A stretch of DNA of 64,000 bases, from assembly GCA_025345505.1 (NCBI GenBank), contig JANVCC010000174.1:4188893-4252892 (forward strand), given 5' to 3'. The notes under the pieces are model-generated. The model did no database searches. It worked only from the letters and a program-made list of their open reading frames with translations, and was not told the DNA's origin. Shown here one piece after another: positions 11,656 to 23,800 of the stretch. Made by a program: the position numbers and the translations under genes. The stretch comes from Todiramphus chloris collaris. Lineage: Eukaryota > Chordata > Aves > Coraciiformes > Alcedinidae. Numbering within the stretch: the first letter of the stretch is position 1; each line of letters starts with the position of its first letter.

Positions 11656-12104
11656 TCACAACAGCAGCACACGATGTCCCCGTGGAACGGACAAGCAAAC
11701 ATTTAAATGTAGGAGCTGTGGAGTATCTGATTCAGTGGTCCTGACAGCTTTTGCTGCAGCTTTCCTAACAGGAATGTAAACAGTTCTCCTTGCAATGTCA
11801 ATGTTATGTCTCTGGTTTGTTAGAATTTCCTGAACAGTGCTGCTGCCAAGAGCACAAGGAGTGAAGCCATCAAGAGGAACGGCTCTTTCCCCAGCGTACG
11901 AGCAGACTCTGGGGCAGTTCAGGATCATGACTCTTGCAGGATTTGAGCCATTACTGGAGATACCATGGGCTTTTAGGCAGTTGCAACTTCTCCTGCAATT
12001 TCCCTAAAACTTGTGCGATAGGGTTCTCAGGCTGAGGATCCTTAAACACATTCAGAAGGTTCTTCAGATGAGACGGAGCATCGCTGTCTTTTATTCCTGT
12101 GGCA
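11656..12104 (-). other. Possible unrecognised exon pair or frameshifted pseudogene
   Basis: Read on the minus strand, a strong acceptor-like site (pyrimidine-rich, ending CCACAG near 12105) opens a frame that encodes about 45 residues of protein-like composition, including the words SHLKNLLNVF and VLGKLQEKLQLP, up to a TAA near 11957. An overlapping frame shifted by one is then open for more than 110 codons to a TGA at 11656, with words such as CPRVCSYAGE and QRHNIDIARR. A second good acceptor (CTTGGCAG) lies inside the second frame. The pattern fits a coding relic with one frameshift, or two spliced exons. Chance remains possible because open frames of this size are common here. I do not recognise the protein. 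Confidence 0.3.
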
Positions 12105-12109
12105 GAGGC

Positions 12110-15022
12110 TGCCTGACCCAGCCTGGCACACCCCGCTCTACACCCCTCTCCGTGGGCTTGACTAGAGATGAAGCCTGGGCAAAATTAGCAGATCTGCTTC
12201 GCTGGGCTGGCAGAAATCGGGGTTGCAGAGTATTTTGCTGTGTGCTTTGTTTCATCGTTTTCAATTGCACAAAAGCAATATGAGAAATGGATAATGGAAA
12301 TGTGAATTCCTATTAGAAGTGGCATTTTGCATTTACTTTGACTAAAAAATAGGACTACACAAGATATGACATAATAAAAGTTCTTCATTTTTGGATTAGT
12401 GGGATTAGAGGTCTGAATCTTTGTGAAACTTAGTAGTTTAAATGTGCTGTAAAATTATAACATAACATTCGATTAAATCCATGAAGCTTTACTAAAGCTC
12501 TCATGGCACTGAGATGCAACTACTTCCTTTGAAGGCCCCAGGATATGCAAACCCAGAGCTTGATACGGTTATTACTGCTAAGCAAACTACAGGGATAATG
12601 AAAAACTATTAATTGTATATCATTTTGATATAAAATCATTAATCTGACTTTGACAGGGGCCATAAATAGGCTGAACAGTTTTCAAAGACATTGCCTGTCC
12701 TCCTACACAGTGCTTTCCTTCATGACAGCAGCTGAAAAAAACCCACCTCATTTTCCTAATTAATTTAGTCTTTGGAAATGTATTTTCAATTATGTAACTC
12801 ATTCTTCCTGTTGGCCCACTGGTAATCAAGTTTACTGGCAGTGAAAGATCCACTTCTTCATCCAAATGGTTGCCTGCAAAGACGTGGATGAAGCTGGGTC
12901 AGTGAACTGGAGGATCTGATTCTTCGTGGTAGGAAAAGAAGCAGAGGATCTGGATGGGGGCTTGGTAAATGCTGATGTTGCATACAAAATTTGGTTGAGG
13001 TAAGACTGAGTGTCACCTAGTTTCACTGGTGAGAGGAGAAAGCAATCGTGCCATCAGCAATCTCTGTCACGGGTCCAGAGTGCAGGTTATGACACAACTG
13101 AGAATGAGAAGGTGAAAATCCACCTCAGAGCACTCCAACACCACTGCTCCTCAGCAGCACAACCCAGTACTGCACAGGTTACACAGCAGAAGAGCAATGG
13201 GGAGCAGGGGCAAAGAAAAAAGGTTTGAGTGAGCAGTGTGTCCTCTATCATCATGGAAGACAAAGAACAGTCTGTTTTAAAGGAAAGAAGTGGTAAGAGT
13301 ATGTAATCATGAATGAATCTGATGGGCTGAGATAAAGCATCTTGTGGTCTTCGTTCTCATCTCCATTTTGCTGTACCTTCCTTGGCCACAAAAGGTTTAT
13401 TCCAGCTTTGCATCACTTTGAGAAAGTGCTCTGGCTCTCTTTTTTTTCCATTTTATACAAATACCAAAGCAGTCCTTTGTCCTCTTGTACCAGCTTGGCT
13501 GCTTCTCCTGATTGTAATACTTGGTCTATAAAAGACAGTTCTCCTTTAAAGACCTTGCTTCTCTCTTTAAACAGCTATCTCAGAATTCTATCTTTTGCCA
13601 TTTAGCTACCTCCACAAAACAAGAAGTTAATGGCAACAACTTTTAAAATTGTGGATTTTATGATTTTATGTATGCAAGCTGATTTAGAAGGAGAATAGCA
13701 ACAAATGAGAAATGGCAATTAACGCTCCCGGAGTAAAGCCTGTTATTTCTCATGTTCTTCAACCCTTCTCTCATAAAATGCTTTCAGAAAGAAGGCAGCT
13801 GATTCTAGCAAACAAGACTACACATTTCATAATTCCACTCCATTGCTTTTCCAAAAACAAAAATATGTAGGAAGAACATTTCAGTATAACTAATTAGCAG
13901 GCTCTGTGTCCTCATCCTTGTTAATTCAAGGGACATCTCTAAAAGACTCCTCTGGGAGAGCTTCTGCTGTTATCATTTCCTCCCCCTGCTCCAGTCCAGG
14001 CATCTGCTTTGAAGTTCTGCAAGGAATAATCCCCAGGAGCACAAAGGGTGAATATCCAGGTGTTATTGGAGAAATTGCCCTTGTCTTCATAGTAGAGTTT
14101 AGCACGTACTCTAAATAATGGGTCAGGGAATGAAGAGCTGCAAAGAATAGGAAAGCAACGTTCCCATCAGTCTGTTCACAACAACTTCACTGTTGTTGTG
14201 GCTTCATTCTTCTAAACCCCAACTCTTGTGGAACGGCCACAGAAACTCAGCCACTCACCACCGTTATTTCTAATTCTCTCTCAACTTGTCCTTGAGTCAT
14301 CACAAAACAACTCTTCGTGTGGAGTGTCATCAACTCAGCCGCAGCACAGCTACACGGAAACCGAGGTACGCGCTCCCCGGCTCCTCACCGAGCCCTGAAA
14401 GGCTCTCCTTGAGCTGGGGCAAGGGGATCAGCAGTGCCAAGGGCCTTCAGATATCGGCACAGAGCAGAGGGAAATAATTTCCCACTTCTGGAGAGCAGGT
14501 CCCTTCTGAAAGGTTTCTAGAGCAGCATCTGCCAACATGGAAGAAGAGAGGGAGTGATGCTTAATGCACTAGTTTTCTCTCTGTGAGGCTAGAGCCTGAC
14601 ACAGAAACAAACTAAAAGAGCATCTTTGCTGTCAATGATGCGAGACACTTGCCGATTAAAAACTATGCAAGAATCACACACGATTCACTTCTTTACATAC
14701 TTCTCACTATGTAAATGTCACTTTCCATATGGCTTTATTACTTTCAAATGTGTTTTAGTCCCTGATAGTAAGAGTCTTTGGCAGGTGTATTGTACATACT
14801 TAAAAATGTTTAAAAAAACAATGTTAGTTTTTCAAAGGAGGATTTTTAATAAAAAAGTATCAGAATTTCCACTCCATTTCCTTGTCTCTTCTCAATAGAA
14901 AAGAGAGCTCTGACTTTTCAGCAAGGTCAGTTACCCGAAAAACTCAGTAGTCATTCAAGTCCACTTCAGGTAATAAAATGACAATGTTTAAAGATTAAAT
15001 TGCAATTCTTTATTCCCTAAAT
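12110..15022. other. Unique non-coding sequence, no gene seen
   Basis: Mixed AT-rich sequence without a recognisable gene, RNA or transposon. A slightly CpG-richer stretch lies at 14340-14400. Confidence 0.4.
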
Positions 15023-15078
15023 CAGAACCAAATTGGTTCTGGAAAATGAGCACATGTTCCTAGAGAACATAATTCTCT
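15023..15078. repeat. Cluster of short inverted repeats
   Basis: Three small palindromic structures lie within 56 bases. CAGAACCAA at 15023-15031 pairs with TTGGTTCTG at 15033-15041 (9-bp arms, one-base centre). TGTTC at 15055-15059 pairs with GAACA at 15065-15069. AGAGAA at 15062-15067 pairs with TTCTCT at 15073-15078. The half sites resemble steroid-receptor half sites (AGAACA/TGTTCT), but the arrangement is not the canonical three-base-spaced element. Confidence 0.55.
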
Positions 15079-16264
15079 GAAACCATTTCCCTCCATAGAA
15101 GTGATTTCCTCTTCTTTATGTGCTTGACTAAGTTGCAGCCCTTCTGCTCTGGCAGGGGCTTGCGGGCTCCCCTCGCTGTTTCCGTCCTCTTTGGCTGCTG
15201 GTACAGATCCACTACGTACAGAGAGTTTTGATAAGATCCAAAGAAGCTTCACTGTTGTGGGAGCTCCTCCAAATCAATTATTTGCACGTTTCAAACCTTT
15301 TGAAACTTGTCCATCATTAATCTCTGAGATAACATGGCACGGAATAATATCTGCTTCACGTAGATCGCACAAACGGGGGAAACATCTGTGACTGTGCCTA
15401 AACAGGCTTTGTTCACTGCTACTTTGAACAGAGCTACGAACACATTTGGGTCAGAAAGAAGAGCTTAGTTATAAAAAAATCAAAAAAAAACCCCAAAAAA
15501 TCTTTGGTAATGTAGAGAATTTCTGCAAGCTCCAAATCACTAGAGAGTTCTGGGGCCATTGCCACCTACCATCGAGCAAGCCAAATACTCCTTTTTGCGT
15601 GCAGTTTATCCATGCTATCATAGGCAGGCCAGCCACCAGATGCTCAGAAATACTCATTCCTCTGCAAATTAGTTCACCTCATTTCATAGCCAAATCATTC
15701 ACTTCTCAATTTCCCCTTTGGCCTTTGCAGTTAATGGGATCTGCTATTAGTCAGTCTGGGGGGACTTCTTACTCCCATTATGAAAAAAAAAAAAAAAATC
15801 ACTCTGAATTGAAATGGAATTCATTTTCCTAAATATACGACCACAAGTTGCCTCTCTTTTGTTTTCGACTAGTAGATTCAGGGGTGTTTGGAGTTGATTA
15901 CAAATGAAGGACGGCTTTAAAACTCAACACAAAAGATACGCTGGTTGTCATTCAAGCACAGCCCGAAAAGAAATACCTTTCTCTTCATCTCAATTTTCTT
16001 TTTGCTTTCACCCCTCCCCTCTATATCCAGGGTTGGAAGGGTGTTGTGTGGTGTGGCAGAGAGCTAGCAAATGAAAATGCCACCTTCCAGCCATCTGCAC
16101 CAGGAGGCAAAGACCAAACCTTTCCACTGGTGCGCTACATCCCACTCCAGTGCCTACACTGGGGCTCTATAAGCCCAGAGGTCCAAGCTCTATAGTTGGC
16201 ACTATCAATGCAAATGACCCTGAGGGAGCTACTTCAGAGTACCTGACAGAGGTTCCTTCTGCTT
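15079..16264. other. Unique non-coding sequence, no gene seen
   Basis: No recognisable gene. It includes A-rich tracts at about 15473-15500 and a 16-base poly(A) at 15783-15798. Confidence 0.4.
15783..15798. repeat. Poly(A) run
   Basis: Sixteen consecutive A residues within unique sequence. No target-site duplication or identifiable retroposon body was seen upstream. Confidence 0.8.
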
Positions 16265-16345
16265 TCTAGGCATGTGACACGGACTGTTGGATAGAGTGCC
16301 TGTCACTCGGGCCTCCGTTTCCAGCTGTGGGAGATGGGACCTGGC
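16265..16345 (-). repeat. Possible MIR-like relic, reverse orientation
   Basis: The segment reads like the reverse complement of the MIR core: 'gcctgtcactcgggcctccgt' corresponds to the family's 'tgtgcctcagtttcc' region, and 'ctgtgggagatggga' to 'ctgtaaaatggga'. The similarity is moderate and judged by eye, so this is a weak call. Confidence 0.3.
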
Positions 16346-17589
16346 CTCTGGGGCAGCTTCAGCCGCGCAGCTGCCCGTGCTCCACCGAGAAGCTCTGCTG
16401 GAACCTATGGCCGAGAGACCCCCCCCTTTGCAACTTTATAGATGGGCTTTTGAACTGCTTTATGAATCGGGCCCTATGCTTCATGCCAGGCACCTTGCCA
16501 TGTGCCTCATTCCGTTTCTATAAACCTCCAGGGCTGGCTTTAATCTGCCTTCCCAGAGTGCCTGCGTTGGAAAATCTATCTCCGGCAAGAAAGAGAGGGG
16601 AGGGAACGAAAAAGAGAGAAGAAATCAAAGCACAAAGTGAGTTCACTTGTGTAACTCTCAGCCAACACTGATAGGAGGGCTGACTGAGTTTTGCCGTCCT
16701 CACCCCTTCACCTCAGGTGCTGGGATCAGTGGGGGACCGTTTTTCCCCCTTCGATTGCGTAAACGAGGAAGCTGTTGATTCCCATCGTTCTGGAAAGACA
16801 TGTGTGCTTCATTATCTGGATTCCTTGTATTGTTTCAGCTTGTCGGTGCTGGCTGGGAACTCGCAGCCTTGAGCTGTTCCCATTTTTAAAATGCACTTTT
16901 TTCTGCCCCGGATCATTGCCAAGTGGAGATTTAAGTACACTATTACTTTTATGGAGGACTATTAAGAGTTATTAGATCCCATTAGAGCAGACTATGCTCT
17001 TTAAAAAAAGAATCCTTTCCTTTATTTTTGAACCACCATTTATATTCATTTAAACCTGACAATGTTTGTATCAATGCAAACACAGTTAATTATATCTTAG
17101 ATCAGTGAGAACATTCCTTGTTTATTTTTAAGAAATAGTCTCCCCTGAAGACTGTTTTACTGATGTGGCTTTGAAGCAAGTCTGAACCATCCCGGGTTCT
17201 GGGTGCACTGGGTGTTCTGGCATGGATGGCATCAGAAGAGTTGGAGAAAAATGACTGGAAACTGAATCCCTGCACAATCTGTGCCTATTTTTCTATTAGG
17301 CTTGGATGAGGTTCTCATCTCACAGACACTAAAATATCAAGGGGAATCTCGATAGCAGTAGAAGCAGGATCAGGCCCTACACCCACAGGAGTATGACCTC
17401 ATGTTGTTGGCAGAAGTCGCTACCAGCAAGAACTGCACACAGCACCCGTTCCTGGGTGGCTGTGATTCTTTAAAGCCAGGATGAATGCCTGGATTAATTG
17501 CTAGTCTGTTCCAAGTTGACTTCATGCCTACTCCTTTCTTTACAGTTACATCCACTTCTCCAAGTTTCTGTGCGTTACGACTTTGTCTC
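16346..17589. other. Unique non-coding sequence, no gene seen
   Basis: No recognisable gene. An AT-rich portion at 16980-17130 contains TAATTATAT and TTTAAACC motifs that could be regulatory, but nothing specific can be supported. Confidence 0.4.
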
Positions 17590-17840
17590 AAGTATATCCC
17601 AAACAAAAAGGAGGACACGCCTCAGGGGCGGACGAGTCGCATGTGCTGACACGATGCTCCCCGAGAGATCGCCCCAGACTGCACCCTTTCCCTTGCTGCC
17701 CTGGTCGCTGTAAGCAGCCCAGACCTAGGGGTTTGATCTCTAATTGGTATAATCCACGCTGGGGAGGACGATGTGTCGTTCTGGAACGCGTTCCACCCCC
17801 TCCCCTCGTGCGGACACCCTGTGAGGAGATGACTAAACGC
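17590..17840. promoter_or_regulatory. CpG-dense patch
   Basis: Sixteen CpG dinucleotides were counted by eye in about 250 bases, including ACGCG and CGGACGAGTCG runs, in a neighbourhood that is otherwise CpG-poor. Minus- and plus-strand frames are both open through it, as expected in GC-rich DNA, and neither encodes a recognisable domain. It may be an orphan CpG island or the start of a non-coding transcript. Confidence 0.35.
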
Positions 17841-20800
17841 TGCCAGAGGAGAGAGGAAAACAAACAGGGAAGAATGAAAAGGGCCTGGGATGGGGCTGTA
17901 AAGCAAGACGCGTAAATTATTCAGCTCTTCCCCTCCCCGGACTCTCTTGCAGCCAGCACATGCACACCACCTCCCTTCTGGATGAGACTTTGGCATGAGC
18001 TGCAGCTCACATTAATGCTCCATCATGTTACCACAGCAGAGCATCGCTTGGCAAGACGATGCAGGATACTCCCTCAAGAGAACTTGGAAAGAACAGTGCT
18101 GCACGGCTGAACTAGGTAGCGGAGGGGAGGGAGGGGGGAAACATCCTGGTTATGTGGGGAATCATCTTTGAAATGGCTTCCCTGAGCATAAAGCAAGTCT
18201 AGGACTAGAAGGCATTGTTTAAAAAACTTATACGCTCCTGGAAAGCTACCTGGAGAGAGTTCGTGCAGGAAAGAACGCGGTTCCTTTTTTGCCTTTCCTT
18301 TCCAAGACTGGCTTAGCAAAACAGCCACATGAAAAGGCAAAGAGCAGAACTCTCGCATATGTTGTTTGACTTTTTGTCATTCTTAAGGCATGCTCTAAGG
18401 AGGGCAGCTGGAAGAAGCAGAGTAGTTAGGTCTGAATCAAAGCTGTCCTGCCTTAGCTTGGTCCTGTCTTAACTTCTGTGGTTATTTTTTAAAGCCCTTA
18501 GGTTCTGTCTAGACTAGGAAAAAAGCAGGGGGGGGAGGTTGTTCAAGAATTATACCTTAATTGAACTTGTTTAATTAAAAAAAAAATAGCCAACACTCGG
18601 ACATTAGAATCATGGTTTAGCAGCTTTAGCTCAGTTCAAGAGGTGTTGGAATAAAACGAATTTAGGTAAGCAGCACAAACTCCTGCAACTTTTTTCCTAG
18701 CTAGACAGGCTTTAACAGTTCACTACAAGGGACAGACTGAGAACCTTAGGAAGCTTCTGAACACAGATCAGGCTGAGCATTTAGCAGAAATCCAGCAGGA
18801 AAACAAACAACATGGCTTTGAGGCAGGCCCGCCACTGCTTTTATCTGTCCCCCAAATTGTACAACATTAATTTAAAATGTGGGTTTAAGCTTCAGATTCT
18901 TTACTTTTCTGACTCGTATGTGCGAGCTGAAGGGAACACCATCTGGACAGGTCACTTCAGCAGGAGTGGTAGTTTACAGAAACTGGAACAAATATTGGAA
19001 TTATAGTCATTCTTTTTTTTTTCCAAGGGAAGGAAGGGAATGGAAATGGAAAAATGTCAGTGAAAAAAAACATATAGGGCCCAAAATTCAGAGCTGAGGA
19101 AGTCTGCAATGGAGAATCTAGTTGAGACAGCTGTGCTGAGGCTTACCTAACCCAGGGCTGACCAAGCAACTTCCATGATGTCATATTTTGCTCTGATGGG
19201 CCATTAAATTAGCTTGTTGCTCCAGTCCTTGCTCCTGACACCTATTAAATCTACAGCTTTTGCGTCTGGAGTTGTCAAGGTAGCACTGCATCGGACACTA
19301 ACAGAATCCATGTGGGTCTGGGGGAATGAGACAGACCCAGCACAGAAGCTCTTTGCTCTTTCCTTGGCTGTTTTTTAAGGTTATTTTTTCCTATGCATAT
19401 TCTAGGATTAGAGAACCAAAGGAATAATTTACTATCTCTCCTCTGTATGTACTGTTTAATGACAGAGGAAACTAGGAAAGCTGGTTTCGGGGCTTGGGCC
19501 TATACTTTTTCTCTGCACTCTTGCAGGAAATATCCCTCTTAATTTCATAAGAATAAAGTATTTAGTTCTACAATGTTTATGTTATTAAAAGGCCACATAG
19601 AGGATTCCTTCACCTTTACAATAGTTAGAAGAACCTGAAAGCAGTTAGTGTCTCTCACCCCAAAGGACTCACAGTTACCTGCCCTACATTTGCACTGTAG
19701 ATAACAGAGATCTTCTAAAGCATTCCAGATCTCAAGCTACTTGCAAGACACAACACTTCCTAGATACAGATCTCATCTGCTTTTCTTGAAGCAGGCTAAA
19801 GGATGCCAGAATCCTCACAATGACAGGGCCAACACTGTCCTGTCTCCTTCAGAGAAAGTCTTCCCAAAGAATATTATGAATCAAGAGGGTCAGTGATGGA
19901 ACTGTCCTTTTAAATGAGCCCAGAATGATTGGTCAAATGGGGATGCATCCCATGCACAGCTTCATCTTCCACCACTCTTAGTCTCAGCATCTCTTTCCCA
20001 TGGCACACAGAGATAATGCCACTGGGTACCTTATGTGGCTGGAGAAGCAGAGATGCAGTCTTGCGACACTCATTCTGCTTGACAAAGATCAATTATCTTG
20101 ACTAAGTCTTTAACGAAGTAACAACTGACTAGCACCTGAGAGACCGACTAATAAGTTGTTTCTCGGTTCCACCAGGAGCCTTGAAGTGCAGGACAGAATC
20201 CAGGAAAGATATTCTGGAAAACGAAGAGAGACCTAATGAAAGTCTCTAAGCCTGGGCAAGTCAATAAACTGTCACAGTTGCCCAGAAGGAATTGGCTTGT
20301 CTTAGATAAACTTACAAAAGGCCCTGAAAAAACAGAACTTTTTTAAATGGCAGAGATTAATTTTCTGACTTCAAAGTAGTATTAATGCAGAGCTTGGCTA
20401 AGGTTTCCTGTGCAAGCAGTTTCCCCCCGAGCAATGATTTCAGAATCCGCCTTGTTTTAAGGCTGGCATTTGCTGCAGCTGCAGACCTGGAGTATTTTTG
20501 ATCCCCTCTGAGTGCTGGAACACTATCCAACAATTAAACCGCAACCCAAAAACAATCAAACATCTGTTTGGAGGCAGGCTGCTCAGTGACTGACATTCTC
20601 CTGCCAGCATAAACACTAGAGCTGCTGAGTGATTCCTGTCTTTTGTGCGTGTGAGCGCTGCTTGGGTGTTGTTTTGTTCCTGCGAGCAGTAGGAGTTTGC
20701 ATGTGTAAATATGCTGAGGAGCACTTTCAGTGCAGTATATGAATGTGCTCGCTCGGTTTATTTGGGGAAGCATTTTTGTTGACACGAACACATGCTTGAG

Positions 20801-23800
20801 TGTCAGCTTGAGGTCTGGTTATTTGTGTGCTGGAGGTGGCTTTGAGCAAGCAGCTGAGGAGGTGGACTGGGAGCCTGGGCTCAGGTATGTTTGTGCGGGG
20901 CTGTGTGTTGGTCTGTGTTCATTTACAGATATGCACTTGATTTATTTTGGGCAGAATCAGCATTCTGGCTGCGTGTAGTTTTACAGAGTGACGAGTGCTC
21001 TGAAGTGTGTCCGTGTGTGTGTACATGCAGCACTCTATCTGCTGAAGGGTTTGTGCTTTTTGATGGACACCTCTTCTACCCTTGATCTGCCACGGAACTC
21101 ATCAGCCCCTTGTGCCAGAGGAGGTGGTGTCCCCGATGTAGGCCCAGGAAGGGAGACACACTGGGGGAAGCAGTTGAGAACAGCGAGGTCTGGCCCTGGG
21201 GTAATCTCGGTCTCTCTACCTCTAAACCCCCTGATTTCAAGAACATCTCGACTGTGGCAGGGAATGGGAGGGTGATGTGACTCGAGGGCTCTAGGAAAGG
21301 GAAGGGGATGATGCATGCTGACAGTAGGTCTGTCTGCCTAGAGTACAAATTACCCTCCTTCCTGAAAGTACTTACAGACTCCATGCAGGTACCTGCTTTT
21401 GTCCTGTTTTATTTATAGACTCCAAACACCCAGGGGCTGTTGCTGGCCAGGGTAAAGTAGCGTGCAAATGGCATTCATTCCCAGCAGGAACTCCCTCCCT
21501 GTGAAACTAAGACCAGCTTTCAGCAAATGCAATTGTTCCCACTCCCAGCCCAATGACAGCGTGTGCTGCTGCTACCAGCTCTCCCGAGCCCCCAAGGTCT
21601 GGAGACTGCTGCTTGCCCTTTGCAGTGTCTCTGCACCTAGCATGGAGTCACCAGGGCGAGTGCTGGCCAGAGCCTGCCTGCTGGGAAACAGCACTATGGC
21701 AAGGGACAGATCTGGGCCAGCCCGGGCTGTGTTTCTGGAGCATTCCTTGGGCTAGGAGAGAGCAGCTGGAGCTTCTTGCTTTAGACCATTTCTCACATAT
21801 CTATTGGTGAAGTGTAAGAACACGCCAGTACAGGAAGGAAAGGGTTTATGATCTTCCCAGCATGAGCCTGACGGTTTACTTATTGTTATAATCAACTATT
21901 CTTCTGCACCAGCCTTGGTTCTCTTTTTACCAATTTAAGCTGAGAAAGTTTACTAGAAAATAGCTTTGCCTCAGAAGTCATAGGAGGTTCCGCTGAGTAT
22001 AGAGAATAGAGTGTAGCAGTACAGCAGAGAGAATCTGTGGTCTCTGCCATGGCTGCTGCCCAGATGCTGCAGAACATGAAAAACATTTTATCTTTGTTCA
22101 ACAAAATTACCCCCCTGTCAAATGAGGAGAGGATTTACTGTGGTGGGACAGAGACTTGTGCAACCTAAAGCTTACTGCTTCTGGATCCTTGAACTCAGAA
22201 CCACTATTGCTGTTAGTTGCTGTACTGACTGCAGGGAATGTATGTACACCTGAGGTGTATGTCCAGAGACAGCAAGCTGTCCGCAGCAGAAGCTCCAAGC
22301 TCTGCCTCTGACCCCACAACAGTTCACCTCCACACTTTAGTTAGAGTCTGGAACTGTAGCCCTGTGTACAGCTACTCTGTAAACGCACGGGCACTGAACG
22401 GTGGAGCTCCCGGGGATGAAGGTGTTACCTCCTCAAGTCCCACATCACATGAGATCCAGCCACTTGCTTGGGGACAACAGAAAGGCTGCTCTACAATGTG
22501 CAGTGCAGTTCTCACTCACTCTTTCTAAAACAAGACCCCTCAGCAGGGTATAACATGGTGATCAGGACAAAAGGCCCTTCGTCAGCATTAGCAGCTGCTC
22601 AACCTCTTGTTTTCCCACAAACTCCAACTCCAGAAAAATATGAAGTGCAACTTAAGGAAGCTCTCAGCTGTCTACCACTTTCTTTGTCTCTAAAACAGAT
22701 GTGAAATAAAGCTTGGTCTCTCTTCTGTGCCCGTCTTGTCTGTCTATAAATGTTAATTGTGAGATGTTGGGCCTTCAGCTGGTTCCCTTACAATTTACTC
22801 CTTATTTGTTGCAGGTGTTTTGAGTGATAGTTGAAGCTCTTCCACTTTGTGGATTAACATATTTACCCTCTCATTAACTAGTCCAGATCTCAGGAAGCCC
22901 CAAACTTGAACTTTTGGCTTCAGCAAAACAATAAATAATGTGAGAGATATAACAAGAAACCGTAAGATACAAACTTACCAGGTGTGTACTGCCTTTTGAA
23001 GAAAAAGGAGTGGTATCACTCAGTGAAAATGTAACAGGATAAACTCAGGAGCAAGGACATGAAACAGCCATATGAAATCTCAGCATCACTCCTGGGAATA
23101 AAATATTTGAAGCCAGCAGGATAGTCTCCCATTGAAAAGGGCAAAGACTCAGTCACATGTATGACTACAAACTACTAAATGCTTTAAATCTTAGAGGTGA
23201 GTGAAGAAGTTACTTTTGTATAAACAGTCTGAACATGCTAAGAGTGCTTCCTAGAGTCGAGGAGAACACGTAGCAGTTCCATGTGCCACCAGCCATTTGC
23301 TTACCAGATCTGTGCATACATTCTCAGCCACAACTGCTTGCATTATTCCCTCTGTCTTACAGAAAATTGCTCTTTTTAGTCAATAACCTGGATCAAAAAT
23401 CTGACACACATTTCTTTTGGGAATAACTTGTATAAAAAGATCACCTGCCCATCAGTTTGAGAAAGCAGAGCTGTTCAGCTCTGGAAAGGTAGCTGCTACA
23501 CAGGCTGATCTAGGCTGGCGACAGCAGCTTCCCGTAGCCCATCCTGGGGGAGAGGGGGTGTCAGCTCCTCACATCTGCCATGGAGTGCACAGCTGTGAGC
23601 TGTTCAGGGAGAGCCAGCCCTGCTTGCCCAGCTGCCCTCCCATTCACTGTCACTCAACAAGTAACTATTTCACAGCCCTTACTGAAAACAATAGGACCTT
23701 TCAGGAACGAAATCAGATCTTGACTCTGATAGGAAGGCAGCTGTGAGACACATGAAAGCTTCTGCTTGCTGTCTCTTCCTCCTCTCACAAGGTTCAGATT

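Noticed and set aside
22468-22720. Open frame ending near AATAAAGCTTGG, considered as a transcript end or LTR fragment
   Set aside because: A single AATAAA is common by chance. No downstream GT-rich element, LTR termini or retroviral motif could be supported.
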